Source: Halopenitus persicus (GTDB lineage Archaea; Halobacteriota; Halobacteria; Halobacteriales; Haloferacaceae). From it: 64,000 nucleotides of DNA. The position numbers were made by a program, and so were the translations under genes. Location: positions 62,001 through 126,000 of the forward strand of contig NZ_AP017559.1 of assembly GCF_002355635.1 (NCBI RefSeq), in the 5' to 3' direction. Below are positions 16,883 through 26,800 of the stretch, piece by piece (positions within the stretch are counted from its first letter, which is position 1; each line of letters starts with the position of its first letter). The notes under the pieces were generated by a model. It was not told where the DNA came from. It made no database searches and saw only the letters and a list, made by a program, of their open reading frames with translations.

Positions 16883-19045
16883 ATGCCGTTCACTATTGAC
16901 TTCTTCGACGACGGGCACGTCCTCGAGTGGGAAGCTACCGCCGACGGCGCCGTCGCGACCGAGCGCGATGACTACTCCCCACGCTTCTACGTGGCCCCTC
17001 GTGACCCTGACGCCGACCTCGATCTCACGAGACTCCAGTCGGTGTACGACCAGCACCCGGACGTCGTTGCGACCGGGACGGTTGCACGACGACCCGGTTT
17101 CCGACGTGACGAGGAGGCCGTCCTCGCCGTCGACGTCGATCACATCAACCGCGTCACGCCACTCGCCCGGCAGGCACGTCAGCTAAACGCGTATCCAGTC
17201 GGGGACCTGGCGTGCTTCAACGTCGATTTCTCGCGAGAGTTTCGCTACTGTCTCGAGGAAGACGTCGATCCGACGCCAACAAGCGAGCTGTCGACGCTCC
17301 GACTCAGCGTCCCCGTGGTCGAAACGAGCAACGACACCTATGCCGAGCTGTCAGTCGCCGGCGACACCGTCACCGGCTCGCCCACGGATATCCTGACGGC
17401 AGTCCAGGCAGCACTCGATGATCAGAATCCGGATATCCTGGTCTGCTCGACAAGCGGGATCATCCCGACCCTGTACGAGATGGCCGCGGCCGCCGGCATC
17501 GACGAGTTCACGCTGAGTCGGTGGCCGGACGTCGACTACCAGCAGCTCGCGAGCCGGTCGACGTACTCGAGCTACGGCCGCGTCGGCCACTCGCCAGCAC
17601 GGTACAACGTCCCCGGGCGGGCGATCATCGACGAGTCGAACACGTTCTTTTACGGGGAGACGAACCTCGACGGCGTCCTCGACCTCGTGTCGCGCTCGAA
17701 AAAGCCAGTCCAGGAGCTCGCCTGGGCGTCGATCGGGAACGTCCTCACCGCCATCCAGATCTGCGAGGCCCACGACCGCGGCGTGCTCGTGCCGTGGAAC
17801 TCCTGGCGCCACGAGTTTTACAAGCCGATGGGGACGCTCCACGACGCCGACCGCGGCGGCTTCATCTTCGCGCCCGAGGTCGGCCTGCACGAGAACGTCC
17901 ACGAACTCGATTTTTCGAGCCTGTATCCGAACATCATCTGTACCCGGAACATCTCACCGGACGTCATCCGGTGTGATTGCCATCGCGACCGTGACGACGT
18001 CCACAGTCTCGGATACTCGATCTGCGACGACCGCGGATACCTCGTCGACGTACTGCAACCGATCATCGACGCTCGCGACGAGATCAAGGCGGCCATTCGT
18101 CGTGAGAAGGAACGGGACGACCCCGACGAGGACCGACTGGCGGAACTCGAGGGGCGGTCGGGAGCGCTGAAGTGGATACTTGTCGCCTGTTTCGGATATC
18201 AAGGGTTCAGCAACGCGAAGTTCGGCCGAATCGAATGTCACGAGGCGATCAACGCGTTCGCTCGCGAGATTTTGTTGACGGCAAAGCAACGACTAGAAGC
18301 CGGTGGGTGGCGGGTTGTTCACGGCATCGTCGACTCCATCTGGGTGACCCCGGACCCCGACGTCGACGATAACCGCGAGGACCTCGAGACGCTCGCGACG
18401 GAGATCACCGAACGCGTCGAGATTCGGCTCGAACACGAAGCCCGCTATGACTGGGTGGCGTTCGTTCCGCAGCGCGAGAGTGATGCCGGCGCGTTGACGA
18501 AGTACTTCGGGAAAGTCGCTGGTGCCGACGAGTTCAAAGTAAGAGGTATCGAAGCGCGGCAGCGCTCGACGCCACCGTTTATCGAGAAGTTCCAGCGGGA
18601 GTGCCTCGAGCGATTTGATGCGACCCGGTCACCGAAAGCAGTCCTCAATTCGCTCCGAGACGCAATCGACCGTCTGCACGCCGGCGAGGTCCCGATCGAG
18701 GATCTCGTCGAACGAAATCGTGTCTCCAAGCCGCTGGAAGGGTACACGCAGAACACCCAGAACGTGGCGGCGCTGAAGCGGGCTCGCGACCAGGATCTCG
18801 CTATGCATCCCGGACAGGATATCGAATACGTGGTCGTCGATGACGAGAAGACCTCGCGAGAACGGGTCGTGTTGGCCCACGAAGGGGTTGAGTCGTATGA
18901 TGCGTCATACTACGAGACGCAACTCGTTCGGGCGATCGAGAGTCTTCTGTCGCCGTTGGGCTGGAATCGCTCGAAAATCCGTCGAGAGCTCGCAGAGACA
19001 CGGGTGCCGGAGTTAACGGCGTTCGCGAACACGGAGAATGATTAA
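16883..19045 (+). CDS. polB: family B DNA polymerase, PolB2-like with altered motifs
   Basis: A 720-residue type B polymerase. Motif A, DFSSLYPNII (about residue 342), is intact, and motif B is recognisable (KWILVACFGYQGFSNAKFG, about 430). Motif C, normally YGDTDS, reads HGIVDS (about 480), so the first catalytic aspartate is missing. I find no clear exonuclease DxE motif in the N-terminal half. These losses are known for the archaeal PolB2 (Dpo2) group, long thought inactive and later linked to DNA damage tolerance. Its GC is higher than much of the window. It sits alone between two copies of the TTAACCAACA palindrome, which suggests joint regulation or transfer as a unit. Confidence 0.82.
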   Translation: MPFTIDFFDDGHVLEWEATADGAVATERDDYSPRFYVAPRDPDADLDLTRLQSVYDQHPDVVATGTVARRPGFRRDEEAVLAVDVDHINRVTPLARQARQLNAYPVGDLACFNVDFSREFRYCLEEDVDPTPTSELSTLRLSVPVVETSNDTYAELSVAGDTVTGSPTDILTAVQAALDDQNPDILVCSTSGIIPTLYEMAAAAGIDEFTLSRWPDVDYQQLASRSTYSSYGRVGHSPARYNVPGRAIIDESNTFFYGETNLDGVLDLVSRSKKPVQELAWASIGNVLTAIQICEAHDRGVLVPWNSWRHEFYKPMGTLHDADRGGFIFAPEVGLHENVHELDFSSLYPNIICTRNISPDVIRCDCHRDRDDVHSLGYSICDDRGYLVDVLQPIIDARDEIKAAIRREKERDDPDEDRLAELEGRSGALKWILVACFGYQGFSNAKFGRIECHEAINAFAREILLTAKQRLEAGGWRVVHGIVDSIWVTPDPDVDDNREDLETLATEITERVEIRLEHEARYDWVAFVPQRESDAGALTKYFGKVAGADEFKVRGIEARQRSTPPFIEKFQRECLERFDATRSPKAVLNSLRDAIDRLHAGEVPIEDLVERNRVSKPLEGYTQNTQNVAALKRARDQDLAMHPGQDIEYVVVDDEKTSRERVVLAHEGVESYDASYYETQLVRAIESLLSPLGWNRSKIRRELAETRVPELTAFANTEND

Positions 19046-19083
19046 CCAACACGAGGATCGTTTAGAGTGGATCTGTTGGTTAA
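19042..19083. promoter_or_regulatory. palindrome copy B, at the polymerase stop codon
   Basis: TTAACCAACA (19042-19051) and TGTTGGTTAA (19074-19083), half-sites 32 bp apart. The first half contains the TAA stop of the polymerase gene. Confidence 0.7.
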
Positions 19084-19311
19084 CCACAGTACCTAATTAC
19101 GAGGTAGAGCTCGTTCTAGCTGACGAAAGCGCACTTTCTCCCCCTTTGAGTGGGAAGTCATTCAACGCGAGACGGTATACGTGGGACGGTACCATAGATT
19201 ATAGAGATCTCAAGAAGTATCTACTTGTATCTCCCCGAGAATCACCGATTTATGTCGATCTTCGGTGGGTATCCTTGCAAAGATTTCTACTATAGATGTG
19301 ACGAACCCTCT

Positions 19312-19757
19312 CCCCCCTTTTTCGAGTTGTAAACTCGTGATGAAGGGGAGGGGGTAAACCCTAGAAAACATAGAACAACGGGTGATTATGGCAGATTCAC
19401 GTAATAGACGGACCTGAGCGTCTTATTCTACAACCTGTATCTATAAATGCGAAACTTTATGTTATATGTTTACTTACCACAACCGTAATAGAGCATAAGA
19501 AACAGATTATCCAGCTAAACTAGATAATTAACATCTCAGAGGATCCACGTCCTTCAGATCTAGTCTACGATTTCTTCTCCGTGTATTACGCCGGTTTAGC
19601 AGCTCTCTATAGGGTTTTGGTAATTGGTCTCTCTCTTCTCAGTGTCTTAGGTGGTCCATCTCCCGTGACTTACAACTCGAAAAAGGGGGGTGGGGGTAGC
19701 TATTCGAGAACTTCTTTAGCAAACACCGCCAATGCTTACTACTCGAAAACGGGGTGT
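19312..19757. repeat. origin 3, left boxes and AT-rich stretch
   Basis: Box consensus TTACAACTCGAAAACGGGG. A reverse copy lies at 19312-19332 and forward copies at 19669-19697 and 19735-19757. Between them, 19430-19560 is AT-rich. I see no convincing gene from 19084 to 19892. Confidence 0.7.
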
Positions 19758-20029
19758 GTGAGACGAACCGTTTTCTCCACACCATCATTCGAAAATTCCG
19801 AACTATGTGGCTCTGCTGAAACCCTTCGAGACAGACGACACTGGCGTACCGTACGCGTGTCTTTTAGAAAACCCGTCAACGTCTTCAACAAACTACTTGG
19901 ATAAATCGGCATAGAGTCGAGTCGCTCCACACTCCGGACAGAGGAACGCATAGAGCGGGGTTTGATGCCCAACACCGAGACGAACAAGTACACCACTGTC
20001 TCTCTCAGTTTCAACATAAAGGTCTCCGA

Positions 20030-20961
20030 TGCTCTATTGAAAATGCGGTAAGGAAGCGGGATCATAGTGTTTTGGCGAGCTTCTTGAGGTTGTTGAGCGC
20101 GAACGAGAGAATGATCTCACGGAACTGCCGGTACCAGAACTGCGAACGCAGGGCGGAGTCTTGCGTTCGCTTGACTGTTGAGTAGCTTGTTTCTGACATC
20201 CATCGCTGTGTGTAACCTTTTGCTCGGATGAGCGCGTTGTTGGCAACTGCTTTCGGAGTTGATCCACGGTAGTGAACGAGGTACTCAACGTCTAATGCGG
20301 CGATCTCGTATTCGGAGTACCAATCTTGGAACCCATTGTCGGCGGCAACGGCCCGCAGGTCGTCCGCGTTCCGGCGGACGACCCGCGGGCCAGCCTTGGT
20401 GTCGTGCTCACGCCCGATACAGCAGTGAACGTCCAATACTGCCAGCGACTCTGTATCGGTCAATGTCGTCGCTTTCACCGTCTTGATCGTCTGGCCTCGC
20501 CGCTGGCAATAGTACTGTGAGGCGTGGGATCGCTCGAAGAACGTGCTGTCGAGTGCGACGTGGCCAGATTGCGGGTGTTGCTGCGCAGAAACGCGCAGCA
20601 ACGCCCGCCAGATGTACATCTCGTATCGGTCAAACGAGTGGTAGAACGTGGTTGGATCGGGTGGAGCATCCGAGCTGATCCCAAGTCGGTCACACACGTC
20701 CGGCATGAGGCTGAGCCGATCTACAAGTTCGGCGTAGCTGTGGCCCTCTTCCTTCCGAATACAGTGTGCGGCGATGTGAGCCTCGCGGGCAAGCCCGCCC
20801 GAGTCGGGCTTGCCCGCTCGATTCTCCAACGCTTGTTTAGCTACACGTAGTGCTGTCTCAACGAGGTCGAGTAAAACGACGCCCATAATCGCCTTCTCGA
20901 CCTCATTTCCTCAAACCGTTACGGAAGGATCCCGTCGCTGTCTTCCATTTTCAATAGAGCA
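20030..20961 (-). mobile_element. IS5-family element (932 bp) with 8-bp target duplication
   Basis: Perfect 16-bp terminal inverted repeats TGCTCTATTGAAAATG / CATTTTCAATAGAGCA. The target GTCTCCGA is duplicated at 20022-20029 and 20962-20969. One intact transposase gene fills it. Confidence 0.92.
20062..20886 (-). CDS. IS5-family transposase
   Basis: A 274-residue DDE transposase with no visible defect. Catalytic landmarks are VALDSTFFERSHASQYY (first D), AVAADNGFQD (second D) and the KGYTQRWMSETSYSTVKR region with the final E. The N-terminal helical domain is QALENRAGKPDSGGLAREAH. The interrupted element at 45461-47505 encodes a close relative. It is probably mobile. Confidence 0.9.
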   Translation of the reverse strand: MGVVLLDLVETALRVAKQALENRAGKPDSGGLAREAHIAAHCIRKEEGHSYAELVDRLSLMPDVCDRLGISSDAPPDPTTFYHSFDRYEMYIWRALLRVSAQQHPQSGHVALDSTFFERSHASQYYCQRRGQTIKTVKATTLTDTESLAVLDVHCCIGREHDTKAGPRVVRRNADDLRAVAADNGFQDWYSEYEIAALDVEYLVHYRGSTPKAVANNALIRAKGYTQRWMSETSYSTVKRTQDSALRSQFWYRQFREIILSFALNNLKKLAKTL

Positions 20962-21111
20962 GTCTCCGACACCTTCTGCTGTTACGTTTGTCTTCTCCAT
21001 TTGGACATCACAGTCCGGACAATTGCGTTCACTCATTGTTTCACGCTCGTTGTTGTCAGTGAACCAGCGCACCATTTCATACGCGGAAGCTCGATACAGA
21101 TCCATCTTGTA

Positions 21112-21359
21112 CTTACAACTTGAAAATAGAGAGGGAAAGAGTCGCACTTGGTGCGTTACCGTTCCTCAACGTCTTACAACTCGAAAATGGGGAGCCCGAG
21201 TTCAGCCAGAATTGCGGCGATGAAGATCCTCGAGGATCCGTTACAACTCGATAACGGAGGGAGATAGATTCCGAAGACGGTATTTAGATTATTTCGAGAA
21301 TACGGGCCTATCGTCCTTAGATAGCCATTTTTCGCCCGGTTACAACTCCACAAGGGTCC
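21112..21359 (+). repeat. origin 3, boxes just upstream of initiator 3
   Basis: Four forward boxes, partly degenerate: 21112-21135, 21174-21194, 21240-21262 and 21339-21359. They all keep TTACAACT and a G-run. The last lies ~35 bp before the initiator start, beside a TATA-like ATATTTTTATA. Confidence 0.7.
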
Positions 21360-21393
21360 ATATTTTTATACCCGGAGTTCGAGGGGATTCATA

Positions 21394-22893
21394 ATGGGAC
21401 GAGAGGGACGTGGAGCGGGATCGAATCATCCAGAAGATGATGGAGATCGTCAATCCTCCGTTGCTGATACTGAAAATTCTGAGTCAACAGGTGAGGATGT
21501 AGATTCGCCCGATACGTCACAAACGACGTTCGAGAACGACTCGGATCCCGCCGATTCGTCGCACGAAGTAGCTAACGGCGACGGTGGCGGCATTTCAATT
21601 CGTGATCGGCTACAAACAGAGTCGTCCGGTGGCGTCTTCGTGAACAAAGACCTCGTCCGGTCAGATACCATCATTGATGAGGATCGTATCGTCGGTCGTG
21701 ACGACCAGCTGGGTCGTGTCGTCGACAATCTGAAACCAGTCCTCCAGAATGAAGGCATCCCTGATATGCTCCTGAGTGGGCCGTCTGGAACCGGGAAATC
21801 GCTCATCATTCATGCAGTCTGCAAACAGATTGTCGAGCTGTGTGAATCTCAAGACAAGACATTCGGAGTTATCTCAATCAACTGCGAGGGGCCAAAGACT
21901 GCAGATCGGGCTGTTTATCGGTTAGTTAAAGCTGCTGCGGACGATCTTGGTGTCGAACCCGGTGTTCCTCAAACTGGTGTCTCAACGGACCAGAAACTTG
22001 AGCGACTGTACGAGCTGATGCGTGAGTACTACGGCGGTGTCATCTTCATTCTTGATGAAATTGATATGCTTGAGGGTCCCTATCAGGAGGCAGAGTACAA
22101 CTCCCTCATCTACCAGCTTTCACGGGCGCGAAAACTCGCCGATTTTGATGGCCCGATCTCACTCACGGCCATCACGAATTATGCCGATTTTATGAGGGAT
22201 CTCAACAGCCGCGCACAGAGCTCCTATAATCCTGATGATATTTTCTTCGACGATTACGATGCGACGCAGCTCCGTAGTATCCTCAAAAATAGACGAGATG
22301 CCTTCGAGCCAGAATCACTTGCAGATGACGTCATTCCGCTTGTTGCCGCGTTCGGGTCCCAAACGCACGGAGATGCGCGAAAAGCGATTGATCTCCTCAG
22401 ATGGGCTGGCGAATTAGCCGAGCGTCGTGGGGCTGACAGGGTTACCGAGACCGACGTCCGTGAAGCCCAAGAAAAATACACCGAAAATCGCAAACTCCGC
22501 CATATCAGCGGGACTTCGACTCAAAAGAAACTGTCCATCTACGCCGTGGCGGCGACTGCCAGCTGCGCAAGGGAACATCCTGAGTGGATCCCTGCTGGTC
22601 CTGCGTTCAAAGCGTACCAATTCATTGCTGATACGATGGACACGGAACAGTACAGTCGCGAGACGTTTGTAAATCACGTCACTGAGCAGAGTACGTACGG
22701 CGTGTTGGACTTCGAACGTCGAGGCAAAGGTCGAGGCAGAGGAGTGCATATGTATTTCTCCCTCTCCGAAGATCCGGAAACAATTATGGAGACGATTCGT
22801 GAGGATTCGCGATTCGAAGATCTAGCTCACGAAGAGGCGACTATCAGCGCGGTTGTTCGTGAACGGCTGAAGCAGTTCCGGAGCAAGAACTGA
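21394..22893 (+). CDS. cdc6: Orc1/Cdc6 replication initiator 3
   Basis: A 499-residue AAA+ initiator. The first ~85 residues are an acidic, low-complexity extension (SVADTENSESTGEDVDSPDT). The AAA+ core follows: GPSGTGKS (about 129-136), Walker B IFILDEID (about 217-224), ITNYADFM near sensor 1, and FGSQTHGDARKAIDLLRWAGE in the lid. The C-terminal winged helix starts near STQKKLSIYAVAA. It is clearly a different lineage from initiators 1 and 2. Boxes of a third family flank it on both sides. Its ATG follows a TATA-like element by ~25 bp, so the transcript may be leaderless. Confidence 0.9.
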   Translation: MGREGRGAGSNHPEDDGDRQSSVADTENSESTGEDVDSPDTSQTTFENDSDPADSSHEVANGDGGGISIRDRLQTESSGGVFVNKDLVRSDTIIDEDRIVGRDDQLGRVVDNLKPVLQNEGIPDMLLSGPSGTGKSLIIHAVCKQIVELCESQDKTFGVISINCEGPKTADRAVYRLVKAAADDLGVEPGVPQTGVSTDQKLERLYELMREYYGGVIFILDEIDMLEGPYQEAEYNSLIYQLSRARKLADFDGPISLTAITNYADFMRDLNSRAQSSYNPDDIFFDDYDATQLRSILKNRRDAFEPESLADDVIPLVAAFGSQTHGDARKAIDLLRWAGELAERRGADRVTETDVREAQEKYTENRKLRHISGTSTQKKLSIYAVAATASCAREHPEWIPAGPAFKAYQFIADTMDTEQYSRETFVNHVTEQSTYGVLDFERRGKGRGRGVHMYFSLSEDPETIMETIREDSRFEDLAHEEATISAVVRERLKQFRSKN

Positions 22894-22913
22894 TCTCAAA
22901 GCTTCCTCCCCAT

Positions 22914-23023
22914 ACTTACTACTCGAAAACGGGGAGTGTTCACGTTCTGGACGATGTGTTACAACTCGAAAACGGGGGGTGCTATCCGGTGAGGTTGCTT
23001 GTTACAACTCGAAAACGGGGGGT
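22914..23023 (+). repeat. origin 3, right boxes
   Basis: Three nearly perfect boxes at 22914-22937, 22958-22980 and 23001-23023 (TTACAACTCGAAAACGGGG core, spacing ~43 bp). They begin 20 bp after the initiator stop. An isolated relative occurs at 45062-45080. Confidence 0.75.
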
Positions 23024-23149
23024 GTGTCCCCCGATTTTCTTATGATTCGTGCCATCGTGGAGAAACGACAGTAACTTGGGATGTGGTCGTCTTGGTTGCA
23101 ATTCTTCCTCATCTGCTGACCGCTGGATACGATGGAAACGTGGGGTAGG

Positions 23150-23311
23150 TGAGGTCTGCCCGACATAATCTTACTTGCCGATACACCCCGTCATCGAAGT
23201 GTAAATACGCTCAAACGGATTGCATTAGCGGCTGATACCCAGATTCCTATTGAAACTGCGCCGGTCAGATCTGTCGCAATACTCGGTGAACCTGCTATTC
23301 GTCCGGGTTGA
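23150..23311 (+). pseudogene. orphan C-terminal gene fragment
   Basis: A coding-like frame ending at TGA 23309-23311 reads PDIILLADTPRHRSVNTLKR, then IALAADTQIPIETAPVRSVA. A short stretch in another frame upstream (DVVVLVAILPHLLTAGYDGN) may belong to the same decayed gene. I do not recognise the family. It overlaps the end of the DUF6788-like gene on the other strand. Confidence 0.3.
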
Positions 23312-23615
23312 CCGGGCTCTTATACTTAGAGCGGATTTTTTCGCCATCTCGCCACTGCCAGTAGTAATAGCGATTGCCGTCGATCTCTTTGATCGTAATC
23401 GTCGCTTTGGTAGGAACGTCGTCCGGAAGGTCATCTGGTCGCTCCTCGACTTCTTCCTGATCTGCCGACTTCTCGAGACGGGCCTCACGTTCCTTGTGCT
23501 CAGCTAGCGCTTCGGCGTATGTAGCAATGTCTCGAAGCTGCTCCGGAGTCGACTCGTTGAGCGTGTTGACGATCTCCGTCGGGAGTTTCGCCGGTGGGGT
23601 CGGGGGGTCGTAGGA
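23295..23615 (-). CDS. DUF6788-like small protein, second member
   Basis: About 106 residues from MSYDPPTPPAKL (ATG 23615). An N-terminal helix (LPTEIVNTLNESTPEQLRDI) is followed by a charged linker (LEKSADQEEVEERPDD) and a C-terminal strand module KATITIKEIDGNRYYYWQWR. It matches the architecture of the 477-824 protein but lacks its cysteine motif. The frame is open to 23645, which lies inside the palindrome, so I prefer 23615. Two decayed copies of its start region lie beside the same palindrome at 28190 and 40700. Confidence 0.6.
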   Translation of the reverse strand, partial: SYDPPTPPAKLPTEIVNTLNESTPEQLRDIATYAEALAEHKEREARLEKSADQEEVEERPDDLPDDVPTKATITIKEIDGNRYYYWQWRDGEKIRSKYKSPVNPDE

Positions 23616-23632
23616 CATCGGCTGCTCTCGTG

Positions 23633-23673
23633 TTAACCAACACAACCTGCTAATCCATAGATTTGTTGGTTAA
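23633..23673. promoter_or_regulatory. palindrome copy C, divergent promoter region
   Basis: TTAACCAACA (23633-23642) / TGTTGGTTAA (23664-23673), 31 bp apart, 18 bp upstream of the DUF6788-like start. The following ~60 bp, including CTGTAACA and a TATA box near 23721-23735, closely resemble those after copy D (28221), so the conserved unit is longer than the palindrome. Confidence 0.75.
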
Positions 23674-23829
23674 GTCGGTAATGTCGGTTGGCACTCGCTA
23701 CCTGTAACATTACCCGCAACTTCTTTATAAATAAATCCACGACACGTAGATATACACCCTCAGTAATTATACATTACGAGCTACTAAATCGCCACGAACC
23801 CACTAAACTCCACGGAACACATACGAGGG

Positions 23830-26800
23830 ATGTTTATCTTACATGCGGTCACGGACGATTGCGGGAAAATATACCTCTGGGCAGAGGATTCGACACTTCC
23901 TCCTTTGCGACCAAAGGAACAGAACTCGGCAGTAGACCCGAAAGGTGGAGAGAAGCATCCGTTTGCCGTTGATAAGCAGACTCTCAACGATCTTCTATCA
24001 TATGCGGGGTATGGAAACGCAAATACGGAGCTGACCACTCTCACAGTCTATTTACCGTCAGGCCGAGCTAATCCTCAGCCATCTCCATCAATTCGGGAAG
24101 AAGACGGACAAGAGACTACGACATCACTCACTCCGTGGCTCATTCCAGCAGTGGAAGTTGATATGAGAGATGCTCCATCGATCCTCTCGTATCTTTCGCA
24201 GTCATCTTCAACCGATGAGGAGACGAGTAGTTACGGAGAAAATCCGATCAAATCGGGACAGACGGTCAACTACTGGTCTGCTGTTTGCTCTGTAGCAGAG
24301 TCGTATGTTGAAGCCGGGCGGGTTGCACCACACCTCGCAGAAAAGGATGGATCCGTTACCGGTGTTTGGCGCGCGTTTCCCTCTAGGGAAGCGGATATTG
24401 ATCGGCTTATGGAGCTGATGGAAGCGATGCCACCGCTCGCACGGACATCCGTAGAGGTCGGATCGAATCCCACCCTCGACCGTGGATCCCCCAATGACTC
24501 AATCGGTCGTTCCTCAAGAGACGTCTTGACGCGCGCACTGGACCAGATGGTTAATGCGCTGTCGAAAGAACACTTGTCCGCGACTGAGACGGACTTGACC
24601 ACGGACGACTTGGAAGCGATCCATCAACAGTGGATCCGCACGCTTCAAAAGAACGGGGAGCCGATCGATGCTGCTCCCGAGGCGATTGATGAACTTCGAG
24701 AGCAACTCGACGAGTGGACACGACCTCCCGTGACGGGGGATGAGCAAGAAGTCAGGCTCTGTTTCCAACTGAAAGAGCCGGCAGTGGACACTGGGGCGGT
24801 GGTCTCGGAGACGAAGACCGAACCGATCGTACCTGACGGCTGGACACTCGAACTGCTCCTGCAATCCGAGAACGATCCGAGCCTCGTTGTCGAGGCAAAC
24901 GAGTTGTGGGGCTCGGATCGCTCGACGGAGAAAATACTCGCACGCCATCTCGACCAACCCACTGAGATACTGAAAAACGAACTGGAGCGCGCGTCCGCGC
25001 TATATCCGCGACTCAAGGAGGCACTCGACCAATCGAATCCGACCGCGATCGAGTTATCGAACAGCGATGCCGACGAATTCCTACAGGAATATGCAGAAGT
25101 TCTCCGGCAAGCAGGATTTGGGGTGATTCTTCCAAGCTGGTGGGGGGATCCGCCGCAACGACTTGGTGCTCGGCTGGTTGTCTCTGACGCCGCCGACGAG
25201 TTTGAGACTACCGGTAGCGGTCTGGGAATTGAACAGCTGTGTGAGTTCGACTGGGAGATCGTTCTCGGGGAGAACAGTCTCTCCAAAGAAGAGTTGGAAG
25301 AATTATCCACGCTCAAACAATCGCTCGTACACTTCCAGGGAAAGTGGGTCTCAGTACAGGACGATGACGCCAAATCGGCGAGAGACCTCCTCCATCGTGA
25401 AGAAGAACGTACTCTTGAGGAAGCGCTTCAAGCGGATACTGAGATTAGCGACGACGGGGTTAGCCTCCCGGTCGTCGAAAAGAGATTAGAGGGAACGTTC
25501 AAAAAGTTGTTCGAGCAGGATTTTGAGATATGGGTCGAGGAAATAGACACCCCGTCTGGGTTTGACGGGGAGTTGCGCTCGTATCAGAAAACGGGCCTAG
25601 GCTGGATCTCGTATCTGGAAGATCACGGCTTTGGTGGCTGTCTGGCGGACGATATGGGTCTTGGAAAGACGATTCAGATACTCGCTCGTCTCGTTCAGGA
25701 ACGTTCGGTTGATCCCTTAGTTGGCACGACACTTGTAGTGTGTCCGTTGTCTGTGGTGTACAACTGGAAAAGCGAAGCGAACGAGTTCACACCAGAACTG
25801 ACGGTACATATTCACCACGGCCAAGGTCGAATGTCGGGAGATGACCTTGCCAACGCCATAGAACACCACGACGTAATCATTACTACGTACGGGACGGCGA
25901 GAAGCGATATCGAACAACTACGAGACATTCAATTCCATAGGATCGTTCTCGATGAGGCACAGAAAATCAAAAACACGTCAGCCGGTCGTACACAAGCGAT
26001 TAGGTCGCTGTCGGGCCATCATCGGTTGGCGTTAACTGGAACTCCTGTCGAGAATCGGTTGAGTGAACTGTGGTCCATTATGGAGTTCTGTAACCCCGGA
26101 CTGCTCGGCTCCGAGAGACAGTTCAGAAACGCCTTTTCTCGGCCTATTGAGGAACGGGGGGACATCGAAAAGACGGAACAGCTCAGACAACTCATACGCC
26201 CCTTCGTGTTGCGGCGTGAGAAAACGGATGACTCGATAATCGACGACCTTCCAGAGAAATCAGAGAAAAAGGAATACTGCAGACTCACTGAAGAACAAGC
26301 AACTCTATACAAGGCAGTAGCTGATGAAATCTTTGGGCAAATTGAGCAGTCCCGGGATATCGAACGAAGGGGGCAGATTCTGAAGCTGATTGGCAATCTA
26401 AAATCGATTTGTAACCACCCACGTCAGTATCTTAACGACGATCAGCGTATCAGTGGTCGGTCGGGTAAGCTTGACGTCCTTGATGACATTGTCCAGAAGA
26501 TAGCAGCTAATGGCGAGAAGGGACTGATATTCACCCAATACACCCAGATGGCGGAGCTGCTGTTAGAACACTTACGAGGTCAAGGCTATCGCGTGTTCTA
26601 CCTCTATGGGGAGACAGCGAAGGAGGAACGGGAAGAGATGATTGACGAATTTGAGAACGCTGAGGGATCCTGTTTCTTCTTGTTATCACTGCATGCTGGT
26701 GGCACCGGGATCAATCTCACACCGGCTAACTACGTTATCCACTATGACCGGTGGTGGAATCCTGCCGTCGAAAAGCAAGCAACTGACCGAGCGTATCGGA

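Larger units (their letters stand above)
19893..21036 (-). pseudogene. small double zinc-ribbon gene split by an IS5 element
   Basis: The ATG at 21036 starts MSERNCPDCDVQMEKTN..., which reaches the IS5 element at 20961. Beyond the element the frame resumes and ends ...AFLCPECGATRLYADLSK at a TAG (19893-19895). Taking out the IS (20030-20961) and one 8-bp duplication joins EGVGD to LYVETERD in frame. The result is an intact ~67-residue protein with two CPxC pairs. Such small zinc-ribbon proteins are common on haloarchaeal replicons; function unknown. The insertion is recent enough to leave the frame perfect. Confidence 0.8.

Noticed and set aside
19581-19904. A 107-residue plus-strand frame left of the IS5 element
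   Set aside because: It reads through two origin 3 boxes and has no coding-like composition.
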